The notes beneath the pieces are model-generated. The model was not told the DNA's origin. It ran no database searches and saw nothing but the letters and a program-made list of their open reading frames with translations. A stretch of DNA of 19,261 bases, taken from NCBI GenBank assembly GCA_000482145.1, contig AUXH01000373.1, forward strand, positions 1 to 19,261, written 5' to 3'. Origin of the DNA: Strigomonas culicis (taxonomy: Eukaryota; Euglenozoa; Kinetoplastea; Trypanosomatida; Trypanosomatidae). Shown piece by piece: positions 7,901 through 16,070 of this stretch; the stretch's first letter is position 1; every line of letters begins with the position of its first letter. The translations under genes were made by a program, and so were the position numbers.

Positions 7901-8605
7901 GTGCCGGGCGGCGCCACCGCCTGGCGCGCCCTGCACGGCGGCGTCGACCGCGGCTACGTGGAGGCGGTGCAGGACATCTACAAGGACTTCGAGGACGGCG
8001 TCGGGTTCGTCGGCGGCCGCCGCAGCGAGGCGGGCGACGGCGGCGTGCCGTGGGCGGCGGCGAGCGAGCCGCGGCTGCTCGCCGCGGAGGGCCCCGTCCC
8101 GCCGCACGGCGCGCTGTTCCGCGACGCGCGGCAGGACCCGGTGCGGCGCGCCTACCACTGGGGCCGCACCCACCTCCGGTCGAACATGGAGCGCCGCGAC
8201 CTCGAGAAGGACCTGTACACCCGCGCCCTCTTCGAGCCCGCGCTCGCGCGGCAGCTCGGCGAGGAGGAGCGCGCGAGCTACGCGGGCGACTTCCCGGTGC
8301 CCATCGCGCCGCACATGCTGAAGGGCAAACGCGTCTTCTTCAAACTGCTGAAGCGCAAGCGCAAGTACACCGGCGGCCGCAAGCTCACCCAGACCAGCCA
8401 CGGCGGCGGCGACGCGGCCGAGCGGCAGCCGGCGCGCCATGCGTCCGCGTCGCTGCACCCGAGCGCGCTGCCCAAGGTGCGGCGCGGGGCCGTCATCGCG
8501 AACAAGAAGAGCGTCCACTACTATAATAACAACCGGCGACGGAACCAGCAGCCGCTGCCGGTGTTCAGCTCGTTGAACAAGAACACGTGGAACGTGACGT
8601 GGTGA
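4961..8605 (+). CDS. TruD/Pus7-family tRNA/RNA pseudouridine synthase, large, probably mitochondrial
   Basis: The 1214-residue product carries the TruD motif series: DFCVTE at 285-290; the catalytic-loop motif AGIKD, where Asp525 aligns with the family's nucleophilic Asp (Asp80 in E. coli TruD); the NYYGCQRF motif at 646-653, matching the NYFGxQRFG consensus; SSYLWNQ at 783-789; and LERGCYANVAVTEL at 951-964, matching the family's closing GxYATxxLRE-like motif. Enzymes of this family isomerise a specific uridine (tRNA U13 in bacteria; tRNA and other RNAs for Pus7). The protein is much larger than the bacterial enzyme, with a long N-terminal region, about 240 residues between the first two motifs, and a basic C-terminal extension of about 250 residues. 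The first 30 residues are Arg/Ser-rich without acidic residues, like a mitochondrial presequence. The residues after the catalytic Asp are FLGD rather than the usual basic pair. Substrate RNA is unknown. Confidence 0.88.
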   Translation: MLRRHGHRSPVLRSRVFPSPLTVQRNSLMGLTRPSRQDAASDARRGNSGHSNPSRDPAGLSSDPLSTGTPSTAPRTTISSPEAPFVWRQHLSKEQLLRIDYVMYSLRKYPVVGTRARQAAPPSTHTSNSKESSSLKAEVKTSPPRTKKKRRQEVLQALSKHRQLQQTRAPAATPARHQFTGDVAPEQIHPLHPLSDVLVYERRLLAQQPPADAEAERTARQREEARCEADAALLVHPHDLFANEEMVFQRFGMHTAGTTSADGTANPVDGSQEGFHGLFRQRWQDFCVTEMEVCLDEGPRPAGAAPTPSPVPLRKRRNRTVMCSDAVQLPGARCVPRTYDYAVPDLPDYFYHTGGTTHAAAATEEETDAPDASFFEVNTSDRVKAMLSEVEADLLRYQKTPPALCEATAAPPVGAEAPAGPPPTRTQQLLASLATLEAREARLRAIAEDHPDITTAGLRCLLAPGAAAAAPAADGDADGAPRRRRDYYLQCTLHKQHVAHGTAVSVLSQTLRLHPSDISFAGIKDFLGDTVQRVRLKNVSPQAALEANRQLTHKLHFDHGHGAAAAAAETAEAAPGDADDAFEPTTPTRKKLYGHVSLSNFCYETAPLFPGDLYGNFFDVVLRDVTAPVAHVEERLAAFVRDGFPNYYGCQRFSWFAGGEDAAVALLHHNFLVFAFRFLNFTSEDFSLRELLQRPWLYPHPVQDAYRRHVVRRLRQVGIEPPDLDVHPFLSCPSLHDPLTSHAADGAGARPLNVRQQLIVWQLQEAYFDLEPQSRRLTAQRQSSYLWNQVLTLRNHHFSTAGGGEVLVGDLVLPAAWRRLQGRSVQDRQRVDLGGDAGGGEAPLARASNCVLVTEANRHRFTIEDVVHPGFSFGDHALPHNVVGRYYEQVCNKYHLSWSRPTGDGPEAARDRQGRVLKEFYEPPRPIRRFPQQLTYRYDTAAHTLQLHFALERGCYANVAVTELLRLQQCAGSEVVRRLPVPGGATAWRALHGGVDRGYVEAVQDIYKDFEDGVGFVGGRRSEAGDGGVPWAAASEPRLLAAEGPVPPHGALFRDARQDPVRRAYHWGRTHLRSNMERRDLEKDLYTRALFEPALARQLGEEERASYAGDFPVPIAPHMLKGKRVFFKLLKRKRKYTGGRKLTQTSHGGGDAAERQPARHASASLHPSALPKVRRGAVIANKKSVHYYNNNRRRNQQPLPVFSSLNKNTWNVTW
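5003..5032 (+). promoter_or_regulatory. Internal splice-acceptor-like site within the TruD reading frame
   Basis: A pyrimidine-rich tract (about 5006-5026, including CTTTCCTTCTCCCCTC) ends in ACTGTACAG, with AG at 5031-5032. Twelve nucleotides later lies ATG at 5045-5047, in frame as Met29. Use of this acceptor would yield a protein lacking the first 28 Arg/Ser-rich residues. The sequence pattern is directly visible; use of the site is inference. Confidence 0.45.
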
Positions 8606-8941
8606 GCCCTATGATAAGCAGCCGTGCGACGGCGCACATGTGCCATTATGCATGCACCTCTTTACATTCTTTTCAGTGTCCTTTAAAACCCGATTAACAG
8701 AAAAAAGAAAAAAAAAGTGTACAACCTTGTTTGCTCTCGTTATTCCGTGTCTGAATCCCTCCGTAGAAATGCCTTGATGCCGCGCTCGTGTACACATATT
8801 GCCTCTTCCCCCTTTTTCCTCTCTTAAACAAACAAACAAACAAAAAAGAAGGTCCCATTAGCGACAATATACACATTGTATATATATTTAGCTCATAGAG
8901 CGTTGATTATAGGAAAGAAGAAAAAGGAAAAGGAGTCAGTA
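8606..8941 (+). other. Intergenic spacer with splice signal
   Basis: The AT-rich spacer holds a pyrimidine tract at about 8799-8825, an (AAAC)4 repeat, and AG candidates at 8847-8848 and 8860-8861. The leader contains a short inverted repeat (ACAAT at 8864-8868, ATTGT at 8875-8879) and a purine-rich stretch just before the ATG at 8942. No gene is visible. Confidence 0.55.
8826..8841 (+). repeat. (AAAC)4 tetranucleotide repeat
   Basis: Four exact AAAC units directly follow the pyrimidine tract and precede the first AG. The repeat therefore sits at the likely boundary between intergenic sequence and the spliced leader junction of the next mRNA. Confidence 0.9.
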
Positions 8942-10105
8942 ATGGACCCCTCCTTTTTGGATGATCTTCCCGAGGACCGTAGCAGCAGTCGGCACCCGCC
9001 CGCGTCCACCCTCGACGCCACCAAGATGTTCGACAGCCGCATCATCTACAGCCCTCCACCTAAAGAGAGCAACCGGCGACCGAGCGGTAACAGCGGCGAG
9101 ATGGGTGGCGAGCACAAGCCCTTCCATGTAGGCGCGCGGGCTGTTCACTTCGACGACGCGGCCCCCAGCCGACCGCCCGCGGGCGACGAGACAAATAGGA
9201 GTCTCTTCCCCTCTGCCGTGAACACCGCAAGCTCGAACACGCACAACTCCAGTGCCTCTGCCTTTCCCTTCTACAACATCTCGGACAGCACGCATGCCAA
9301 TAATAACAACAACCCTAGCAACAGCACCTATCTCTTTCCAACGACGACCGCGTCCCCTCCTCCGAGTGCTTTTGCCAATCCCAATGCTGGGCTGCCCGCT
9401 GCACCGGTCGCGGCGCCATGGGAGGCCGCGGTGTCCTCCCAGCGCACCCCCTACCCCGACGCCGCGCTGCGTACCGGCGGCAGCAGCAGCAGCCCCGCCA
9501 CGGAAGCGGGGAGCGGCGGCGACAGCACGCTGCGGCAGCGGCGGCCGCCCGCGTACAGCGACGAGCGGCGGGCGCAGGACGAGGACGAGGCCCCGGTCAC
9601 CTCCTTTCTCGCACGCTATGTGCACGAGAGGCAGGGCCGGGTGCGAAATGAACGCTACTACACGACGGTTGGACAGTACAGCGACCTCAGCGCTGCGCGG
9701 AGCGACGATGTGCGCCGTGGGGGCGGCAACCCTTACGCCTACGTCGCGGCCAGCGAGGGCCGCTACCAGCTCGCGAGTAGCGGCAGCCGGCAGGCGCTGC
9801 CGGGGCTGCCCCAGGCCACGTTCCACAGCCGCCACCCGCCGCTCTTCACGCGCGCGGAGGGGGTGCGGCCGGGCTTCTGCCAGCAGCTGCTGTGCCGGCT
9901 GCTGCCGCAGTACGTGGAGAACCCGCTCGCCGTCTTCCAGGGGAAGCTGGCCGCTCTCAGCGTCGCGGAGCTCAGCACGCTGCTCGAGATGTCGATCGGG
10001 GAAGGTGAGGAGCGGCAGGCGGCGATGCTCGTGCGGGAGCTCAGCCGGCGGCGGGCCGCCGTGAGCGTGGCAGCGGCGCCAGAGGCATCCGCCGGGATGC
10101 GCTAG
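8942..10105 (+). CDS. Unidentified 387-aa protein, disordered with a helical C-terminus
   Basis: The first ATG after the splice signal is at 8942; a longer in-frame opening back to 8876 has only a TTG and is not used here. Residues 1 to about 215 are rich in Ser, Pro, Asn, Ala and Thr, including an Asn-rich patch near residues 118-127, and look disordered. The start, MDPSFLDDLPED, is acidic. A short ordered patch, TSFLARYVHERQGRVRNERY, lies near residue 220-240. The best candidate folded unit is at about 311-375, where FCQQLLCRLLPQYVENPLAV and two Leu-rich helices (LAALSVAELSTLLEM and QAAMLVRELSRR) follow. I recognise no domain or catalytic motif, and no membrane segment. A short C-terminal helical module after a long disordered tail would suit a binding or adaptor protein, but this is speculation. 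Confidence 0.8.
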   Translation: MDPSFLDDLPEDRSSSRHPPASTLDATKMFDSRIIYSPPPKESNRRPSGNSGEMGGEHKPFHVGARAVHFDDAAPSRPPAGDETNRSLFPSAVNTASSNTHNSSASAFPFYNISDSTHANNNNNPSNSTYLFPTTTASPPPSAFANPNAGLPAAPVAAPWEAAVSSQRTPYPDAALRTGGSSSSPATEAGSGGDSTLRQRRPPAYSDERRAQDEDEAPVTSFLARYVHERQGRVRNERYYTTVGQYSDLSAARSDDVRRGGGNPYAYVAASEGRYQLASSGSRQALPGLPQATFHSRHPPLFTRAEGVRPGFCQQLLCRLLPQYVENPLAVFQGKLAALSVAELSTLLEMSIGEGEERQAAMLVRELSRRRAAVSVAAAPEASAGMR

Positions 10106-10412
10106 GGACCTCGTTTGGTACATGATTGCCCCACATCTCTAGAAACTGTTCCTCTTTTTTATTTTTGTTCTGCCATGTTCTTCTTTGTATGGATTTGGAA
10201 GTACTTGCACTGCTTTTGGTCAAGCGCTCGTATCTCTCTTTGTCTTACTGTTTTTTTTTCTGCTCCTTTTTTTCTTCTCTTTACTTGTTTGTATAGTCAT
10301 AAAAGCGGCACTCTTATGACAGTGTAGGGATTGGGCCAAACGTCAAAACCGATAGGCCTCTCTCTTTTCTTATTCCATAGATTCAAAAACCACATACGCC
10401 TATATAACAGAG
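10106..10412 (+). other. Intergenic spacer with trans-splice acceptor for the helicase gene
   Basis: The spacer is T-rich, with several pyrimidine tracts (for example 10249-10282). The closest is CCTCTCTCTTTTCTTATTCC at about 10358-10377, followed by AG at 10379-10380. That leaves a leader of about 32 nt with no upstream ATG before 10413. No other gene is visible. Confidence 0.65.
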
Positions 10413-13400
10413 ATGCCAAGTGGCGCCTCGATGTGTGGCGCTTCCATCGTCTCCTCGGAGGCGAAGCGCAGTGGCCTGGACGCCATCTTAAAGCGGCATC
10501 GTGAGACGGACACGTCTCTCTATACGACCCCGCATGTTCCCCCGACAGAGCCCCCCAACCACGCTTCGCATCCTACTCCTAGTCTTCCAGCCGAAGGTGC
10601 CGAGCCACCCGTAGCAGGGCTAGGCGGGACGTTGCGCTTCAGCGACGGCAACACCAGCGCACCGGTCGCGCGGTCTGGCGGGAAGGAGAACGCGCCGCAG
10701 GCGGTGGCGTGCGGAAGGGTGACGCTGCCACGGACGGGGGAGGGGAAGAGGAAGAAGATGGAGCACCTCCCTGCTCCCGTTGCTGCCCCTCTGTTGCCGA
10801 ATGCCACTGCTTCTACAACAAGTGACACTCACGCGAGCGAGAGCCGCGTCGAGGGCGGAGGGAGCGCACCTGGTGGCGTGGAGACGGTGCCCTTCGCGAT
10901 GCCCTACGCGCCCTACACCGTGCAGGCAGATATGATCGAGTTCGTCCGCTCCAACCTGGAGGGGGTCGCCTCCAGCTCCGGCGCCAGCGCCGCTGCTGGT
11001 GCCGCGCCCATCGCCGCCGCGGAGGTGCCGACCGGCTGCGGCAAGACCCTGACGCTGCTCTACACAATTCTGCAGTTCCAGCACAAGGTGAACAAGGAGA
11101 TACCGAGTGACAAGGAGGCGAGGGCCTACGTGAAGGCGCGGCAGTATAATTGGAGTGCGTACAACGATGCCTTCCTGTACAACACGAAGCATCATGCTAG
11201 TGATGGAGAGGAGGAGGGCGGCCACGCTCTGCGGGAGTATACTCTACCGCCCTCCTTCTTCAAACAGTTTCGGGTGCAGTCGAACAAGAAGCTAAAAGTA
11301 GAGCTGAACCTGGACACGGACGAGTGCGCCACAGAGCTGCGCAAAGGCTTCGAGCGCCCCCGCATGACCGTCTTCTACGTGTCGCGGACCCACGCGCAGC
11401 TGAAGCAGGTCGTGGGCGAGCTGCGCAAGCTCATCTATCACAACACACGCGCCGTGGCGAAAGACAGCCAAACCGTGGGTGACGGCGGCGCGGCGCCCTC
11501 TTTCCCCTCCGCGTCGTCGTCGTCGTCGTCCTCTCGCCGCGTGGAGTCCTTGTGCCGGGTGCGCATGAACATCCTGGCGGGCCGCGACCGCCTCTGCATC
11601 CACCCGCTCGTCGCTCGGCGCGGCCAGCCACCACTGCGGCATGTCGGCGGCGACGCGCCGCCACCGGAGGCGCAGACACTGCTGCATGAGAACAACAACC
11701 TCGGCGAGGTCTGCGACAAGCTCGTGTCCATGGGCAAGTGTCCGTGCGTCGAGGGCTACGGCAACCTCGCGGCGAAGACGCTCGTAGGCCCCATCGGCGG
11801 CGCAAGGGCCGGCGGTGGGGGGCGGGCCGGCGCCCCGACCCTCTTCGACCTCGAGGACCTGGTGCTGGAGGGCGTCAGCTGCCAGAGCTGCCCGTACTAC
11901 GCCGCGCGGGATCTCGCCTTCTTCGCGGATATCAACCTGTGCACATACAACTACCTGTTCGACCCGATGATACGGCACGAGAGCAAGATGGAGAGCATCT
12001 TGAAGCCGGAGAACTGCATCCTTGTGGTGGACGAGGCGCACAACTTGCCTAACCTCTGCTGTGACGTGCTGTCCACCGAGTTCCCGGTGGAGCTGCTGGA
12101 GCTGCTGGAACTGGAGGTGCTGCCGCTCTGCCTCTGCCACCCGCTGTGCCCTGCGGCCACCGCGGAGGCGGCGCGCGCGCAGCAGCGGCGAGACCCGGAG
12201 GGCCGAGTCTACCTCAGCTACGCCCGAGACTTCAAGCTGACGCACTTCACGCTGGTGGAGCTCTTCCTGTTTCTCTATGTGCTGCTGCATCGCCTGCATC
12301 GTTTCTTCCTCGAGGAGGTGCCGTGGCTGGTGGAGGAAGAACTGACGAGCGCCGGTAAAGGCATGGCGTTCGGTCCAGCGCTGTGCGCCTATCTCGTCCC
12401 CACGCTACAGTCTATGGCCACGCAGTGCAGAGACAGCGCTGCTGCTGCTGCTGCTGCCGCCGCCGCCTCATCGTCCGACCGCCGCGCGGAAAAAAAATCG
12501 CCGCGCGGAGGCAGGGCACGATCGCCGTACACGTGGCAGAGTATGTTTCGGCAGGCCTACAGCGTCATCATGGGTCTCGGGGTGACCTTCAACCCCTTCC
12601 AGTTTTCCATTTTCGCCCTGTCGATGCTCAAGAAGCTGCTCTTCATTGTGCGCTACGTGCTGCTGCGACCGGATGCGTTCGTGTTCTGCGTCAAGAACAG
12701 GAACACGACGGCCGCCGCGGCGCCCGCTTCCTCCCGTGCCCCACCCGCACCACCTCACCAACAGCAGGAGGAGCGAGAGCACGACCGCGAGGTGCGCGGC
12801 ATCCGGGCGGCCATGGAGCACATCCCGTCCGCGGACGTGCACACCGCGGCGGCGGCGCCCCCCCTGCCGCGCTCGGACGAGCAGGCGCCGAAGCGGCGCT
12901 GCTATCTCCGCTGCGTGGACCCGAGCCTCGCCTTCCACCACATGGCGCAACAGACGTACCGCACCATCCTCGTCTCCGGCACCCTGACGCCGCTGGACCA
13001 GATGGAGCGGAGCCTCGGCCTGTGGAGCGGCCCCGCGGCGGGCCGGCCGCGCACGGTGGATCCGTGCTGGCGCTACTTTGTCGGCAGCCACGTGGTGCCA
13101 AAGGAGCGCTTTCGCGTCTGCGCCCTCACTCACATGCCGGCGGCCTCGGCGCGCGACCGCGGCTCTGGCACGGACGGTGGGCCCCCCGCGTTCTCACTGC
13201 CGCTGCGGTGTACCTATCAGTCTCTGCGCGACGACGCCTTCAAAGAGTCGCTTTCCGAAACGATTCTCACGATTTGCCAGAAGAGCTTCGGCGCCTGTCG
13301 CGTGGGGCGCGGCGGTAGGGGCTTCGGCGTGCTGTGCTTTGTGCCCAACTACACACTCTTGCGTGACCTCCATCAGCGCTGCCAGGCGCAGCTGCGCGGC

Positions 13401-14432
13401 GGCGGCGGCAGCCCCGCGGTCGAGGTCAGCCTGCTGCAGGAGCCCCACGCGTCGGCGGAGCTGCAGCACACCTTTGCACAGTTTCGCCAGCTCGTCCTCT
13501 CCCCGGCCGGCGCGGAGGGACCCCAGCGGCGCGTCGTGCTCTTTTTCTGCGTCTATCGCGGGAAGCTGAGCGAGGGGCTCGATTTCACCGACGCGATGGC
13601 GCGGCTCGTCATCTGCCTTGGTCTGCCGCTCTCTCCCCTGAAGGACTTTCGGGTCGTGGCGCAGAAGCAGTTCTATGCGCGTCGGCGCCCGCAGCTGCAG
13701 CAGCCAGCGCCACCCGCCCCGCTGAGCCGCGCGGACGGTGGCCATGCGCCTGCCGCCGCGGATGGGGGTGAGGTGTGGTACGTGAACGACGCCATGATGG
13801 CGGTCAATCAGAGTCTTGGCCGTTGCCTGCGCCACGCGGCGGACTACGGCGCGCTGCTCTTGCTGGATGAGCGATACGATAACCGCAGCGCAAGGGCCCA
13901 TGGGCCGCACACGAGCAATGGGAACCAGCTGGCTCGCAAGCTGTCCCGATGGTGTCGGGACGAGCTCGCTAGCTACCGCTCACCCGCGGACCTGGTCGGC
14001 CCGCTGCGGCGCTTTTTCGCAGACATGGAGGGCGATTCAGACGCTACGGCCACCAGCCCCACGGCGACCCGGTCGGTCGCTGACGAGGAGAGCGGGCGGT
14101 CGGTGTGGGAGGCCGCGGAGCACGCGCGGTCCCCGCCCGTGCACCTGGGCACCGTCCAAATGCCCTTCCGCAAGACCGTGCCGCCACCGCCACGGCCTGT
14201 GGCTTCCTCCGCGCGTGCGGCTCCAGGCGGCACCACGGCGGAGCTGCCGATGCAGCGCGGCTGCTGTCGCGCGGCCGCGCCGCCGCCGTCGGTAGGCGCT
14301 TCACACACACAGAGGGAGCGGTTCCGGTACGCGGCGCTGAAGCTCCTGTACGAGGGCGCGGAGGACACGAAGGCGTGCACGGCTGGTCAGCTGAAGGAGC
14401 TGATGGAGCTGATGGAGAGCGAGTATGCTTGA
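10413..14432 (+). CDS. RAD3/XPD-family iron-sulfur DNA helicase, FANCJ/BRIP1-like
   Basis: This 1339-residue superfamily 2 helicase shows the ordered motifs of the RAD3 family: a Q motif with PYAPYTVQ (Gln171), Walker A EVPTGCGKT (Lys211), motif Ia with SRTHAQL, a cysteine cluster (Cys434, 443, 445, 490, 493) placed where the 4Fe-4S domain sits, the CPYYAARDL signature, the DEAH box at 540-543, SGTLTP at 855-860, SEGLDF ending at Phe1058, and QSLGRCLRH from Gln1133. Such enzymes unwind DNA 5' to 3' and act in repair, replication or telomere maintenance. The 329-residue Walker A-DEAH spacing, the CTYQ/FKESLSETILTICQ region and the motif VI sequence resemble FANCJ more than XPD, RTEL1 or DDX11, though RTEL1 is the main alternative. 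Residues 1-155 and the last 150 or so are low-complexity, as is an insert with ten Ala at 676-685. It lies between unrelated genes. Confidence 0.9.
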   Translation: MPSGASMCGASIVSSEAKRSGLDAILKRHRETDTSLYTTPHVPPTEPPNHASHPTPSLPAEGAEPPVAGLGGTLRFSDGNTSAPVARSGGKENAPQAVACGRVTLPRTGEGKRKKMEHLPAPVAAPLLPNATASTTSDTHASESRVEGGGSAPGGVETVPFAMPYAPYTVQADMIEFVRSNLEGVASSSGASAAAGAAPIAAAEVPTGCGKTLTLLYTILQFQHKVNKEIPSDKEARAYVKARQYNWSAYNDAFLYNTKHHASDGEEEGGHALREYTLPPSFFKQFRVQSNKKLKVELNLDTDECATELRKGFERPRMTVFYVSRTHAQLKQVVGELRKLIYHNTRAVAKDSQTVGDGGAAPSFPSASSSSSSSRRVESLCRVRMNILAGRDRLCIHPLVARRGQPPLRHVGGDAPPPEAQTLLHENNNLGEVCDKLVSMGKCPCVEGYGNLAAKTLVGPIGGARAGGGGRAGAPTLFDLEDLVLEGVSCQSCPYYAARDLAFFADINLCTYNYLFDPMIRHESKMESILKPENCILVVDEAHNLPNLCCDVLSTEFPVELLELLELEVLPLCLCHPLCPAATAEAARAQQRRDPEGRVYLSYARDFKLTHFTLVELFLFLYVLLHRLHRFFLEEVPWLVEEELTSAGKGMAFGPALCAYLVPTLQSMATQCRDSAAAAAAAAAASSSDRRAEKKSPRGGRARSPYTWQSMFRQAYSVIMGLGVTFNPFQFSIFALSMLKKLLFIVRYVLLRPDAFVFCVKNRNTTAAAAPASSRAPPAPPHQQQEEREHDREVRGIRAAMEHIPSADVHTAAAAPPLPRSDEQAPKRRCYLRCVDPSLAFHHMAQQTYRTILVSGTLTPLDQMERSLGLWSGPAAGRPRTVDPCWRYFVGSHVVPKERFRVCALTHMPAASARDRGSGTDGGPPAFSLPLRCTYQSLRDDAFKESLSETILTICQKSFGACRVGRGGRGFGVLCFVPNYTLLRDLHQRCQAQLRGGGGSPAVEVSLLQEPHASAELQHTFAQFRQLVLSPAGAEGPQRRVVLFFCVYRGKLSEGLDFTDAMARLVICLGLPLSPLKDFRVVAQKQFYARRRPQLQQPAPPAPLSRADGGHAPAAADGGEVWYVNDAMMAVNQSLGRCLRHAADYGALLLLDERYDNRSARAHGPHTSNGNQLARKLSRWCRDELASYRSPADLVGPLRRFFADMEGDSDATATSPTATRSVADEESGRSVWEAAEHARSPPVHLGTVQMPFRKTVPPPPRPVASSARAAPGGTTAELPMQRGCCRAAAPPPSVGASHTQRERFRYAALKLLYEGAEDTKACTAGQLKELMELMESEYA
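11514..11530 (+). repeat. (TCG)n microsatellite inside the helicase gene
   Basis: A run of TCG units codes for a Ser tract between helicase motif Ia and the conserved RDRLCIHP segment. It keeps the frame and probably forms a flexible surface loop. Length variation between strains is likely. Confidence 0.85.
12438..12467 (+). repeat. Alanine-coding GCT/GCC repeat inside the helicase gene
   Basis: Six GCT codons followed by four GCC codons encode ten consecutive Ala (residues 676-685) in the insert after the DEAH motif. The switch from GCT to GCC in an otherwise GCC/GCG-preferring gene suggests recent expansion of a single GCT unit. Confidence 0.9.
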
Positions 14433-14548
14433 ATACATATTTGTCCTCTATACACATAAGAATCGAATTGATTTCATTGTTGTGTTGGGATGTCTGTGTG
14501 AGTGGGATTGCTACATTGCTTTTTTGTTTTCATTTCGTTGTTTTAACT

Positions 14549-14577
14549 CCCTCTCTCTCTCTTTTCTCTCCTTTCAG
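14549..14577 (+). promoter_or_regulatory. Trans-splice acceptor of the Kelch gene
   Basis: This is the clearest acceptor in the window: an almost pure CT tract runs into TTTCAG, with AG at 14576-14577. The leader up to the ATG at 14622 is about 44 nt and has no upstream ATG. The rest of the 189-nt spacer is AT-rich 3' UTR of the helicase gene. Confidence 0.7.
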
Positions 14578-14621
14578 CCGTTTTTAATCAGTTAGTACGA
14601 TTCCTCTTTCTTGGTTGTATC

Positions 14622-16070
14622 ATGCGGTGGGTTTCCTGTCTGGAGGAGGTGGTGCCCGAGGACGGCAGCACTGCGGAACAGGACGTTGCTACAGAGGAGG
14701 AGGAGACATGCGATAGTCACTCCGTGTTTCACGGACGCGTTGGCAGTCGCGAGGGCCACTGCGCAGCGGTCGTGACCGCGCTACCGTGCGCGTCGCGTGC
14801 CACCGCCGCCGCGGCGGCGGACTACGTTGTGCTGCTGGGGGGCTACTGCGAGGGCGAGCTGTGCGGCCACGTGCTGGCCGCGCCCCTCGCGCCAGTGCTG
14901 GAGCCGCCGGGCGCGCAGCCAACCCTACGGTGGGAGGCGGTCCCGCTACGGGCGTCCGCCGCCGCCACCGCCGCGTTCCGCTGCGTGGCGACGGCGGCGG
15001 AGGCGGCCTCCGTCGTCGCCTGCGACGGCGCCACGCTCACCTCCGTCCCTCTCGCCGCGCTCTCCGCCTTTCCTTTCCGCGCGGACGCCGCCTCGGCCGC
15101 CCTCTTGTTCGGCGGCCTGAACAGCGATCTCGATCGCACGAACGCGGTGTACGTGCTGACCCTCCACGTCGGCGATGCCGCAGATCCACGTCTGTTCTTT
15201 ATGCTCCATGAGTGGCGCGCCGCCGCGGCCGGGGAGGCGCCGCCGCCGCGCTCCCGACACAGCGCCGGGCTGAATCGCAGCGTGGAGGGCGCCGCGGCGG
15301 CGGTTGCAACGGGCGGCGGCGTGCCGCTGTCGCTGCTGGTCTTTGGCGGCGAGACGGACGCCGCAGAGCAGACGGACGAGCTGTACGAGCTGGACATAGC
15401 GGCCGGCGCATGGTCGCGGGTGCGGCCGCAGGCTGGCGCCCCGTGGCCGGCGCCGCGGCACCTCGCGACCGCCCGCCTGTGCTACATCCCCTCCTGCGAC
15501 GGCCTCGCGCTGTACGGCGGCGCGCACTACGTGGCAGGCAACATTCGCAGCTTCGCCGATGTGTGGCTCTATTGCCCGCAGAGCCGCACGTGGCACTGCG
15601 TGGTGGGGGAGGGCGGCCAGGACGGTCGACTGCCGCCCTGCAACGGCCACAGCGGCATCGTCCTACCGCGCGGCGTGTACGAGGCGGAGACGGACGTAGT
15701 GCTGTTTGTGGGCGGGAAGGAAAGCGCGGTTGGCGAGGACCGCGTGAAGCGGCTGGCCTTTTCGTTTCCCAAGGAAGAGTCACGGCCACTCTTGCCAGAG
15801 GCGTGCGAGTGCGTGTGTTCGCTCGTGGAGGCGGAGGAGAGCGGGCCGCACGGCGGTGCCACGCGGGAGGCGGCGGCGGCCGCCGCGGTGGAGCCCGCGG
15901 TGAGCACCGGCAGCCCGGGGACGCCGCACTGGCGCTACATGCCGGCGGTGGTGCCGCTGCCGCTGGCCGCCGCAGCAGGAGAGCCGGGTGCGCAGCGGAT
16001 GGTGCTGCTGCTGCTGGGCGGCACCTGTCGCCACGAGCAGGCAGACGCCGCCTTTGTGTTGTTTGCTTAA
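14622..16070 (+). CDS. Kelch-repeat protein, six predicted repeats
   Basis: The 482-residue product repeats a pattern of hydrophobic strand followed by a Gly pair: LLGGY at Gly73-74, LLFGGL at Gly164-165, LLVFGGE at Gly242-243, LALYGGAHY at Gly299-300, LFVGGKE at Gly364-365 and LLLLGGT at Gly466-467. Between several of them are the other Kelch landmarks, such as DELYELDIAAGAWSRV and DVWLYCPQSRTWHCV (Tyr and Trp spaced about six apart) and PPPRSRHSAG or PAPRHLATA starts. These indicate a Kelch beta-propeller that fills nearly the whole chain. Kelch propellers are usually protein-interaction platforms; no BTB, F-box, catalytic domain, signal peptide or membrane segment is seen, so the partner is unknown. 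Repeat spacing is irregular because of Ala-rich insertions in the first two blades. The start is the first ATG after a textbook splice acceptor. Confidence 0.85.
   Translation: MRWVSCLEEVVPEDGSTAEQDVATEEEETCDSHSVFHGRVGSREGHCAAVVTALPCASRATAAAAADYVVLLGGYCEGELCGHVLAAPLAPVLEPPGAQPTLRWEAVPLRASAAATAAFRCVATAAEAASVVACDGATLTSVPLAALSAFPFRADAASAALLFGGLNSDLDRTNAVYVLTLHVGDAADPRLFFMLHEWRAAAAGEAPPPRSRHSAGLNRSVEGAAAAVATGGGVPLSLLVFGGETDAAEQTDELYELDIAAGAWSRVRPQAGAPWPAPRHLATARLCYIPSCDGLALYGGAHYVAGNIRSFADVWLYCPQSRTWHCVVGEGGQDGRLPPCNGHSGIVLPRGVYEAETDVVLFVGGKESAVGEDRVKRLAFSFPKEESRPLLPEACECVCSLVEAEESGPHGGATREAAAAAAVEPAVSTGSPGTPHWRYMPAVVPLPLAAAAGEPGAQRMVLLLLGGTCRHEQADAAFVLFA

Noticed and set aside
7045..8526. Overlapping 493-codon plus-strand frame inside the TruD gene
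   Set aside because: It is a shifted-frame shadow with an Ala/Arg/Gly/Pro-only composition, and the TruD motifs up to Leu964 lie in the other frame.
8876..8941. N-terminal extension of the 387-residue protein back to 8876
   Set aside because: The only upstream opening codon is TTG. The ATG at 8942 is the first after the splice signal.
8936..10123. 395-codon minus-strand frame opposite the 387-residue gene
   Set aside because: It covers the sense gene almost exactly, has no splice signal on that strand, and would be on the wrong strand for the polycistron.
11292..12299. 335-codon minus-strand frame opposite the helicase
   Set aside because: The sense strand here encodes conserved helicase motifs including the DEAH box; the antisense product is compositionally a shadow.
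12490..12497. Possible frameshift at the A8 run in the helicase gene
   Set aside because: Conserved motifs before (DEAH) and after (SGTLTP, SEGLDF, QSLGR) lie in the same frame, so the gene is intact as given.
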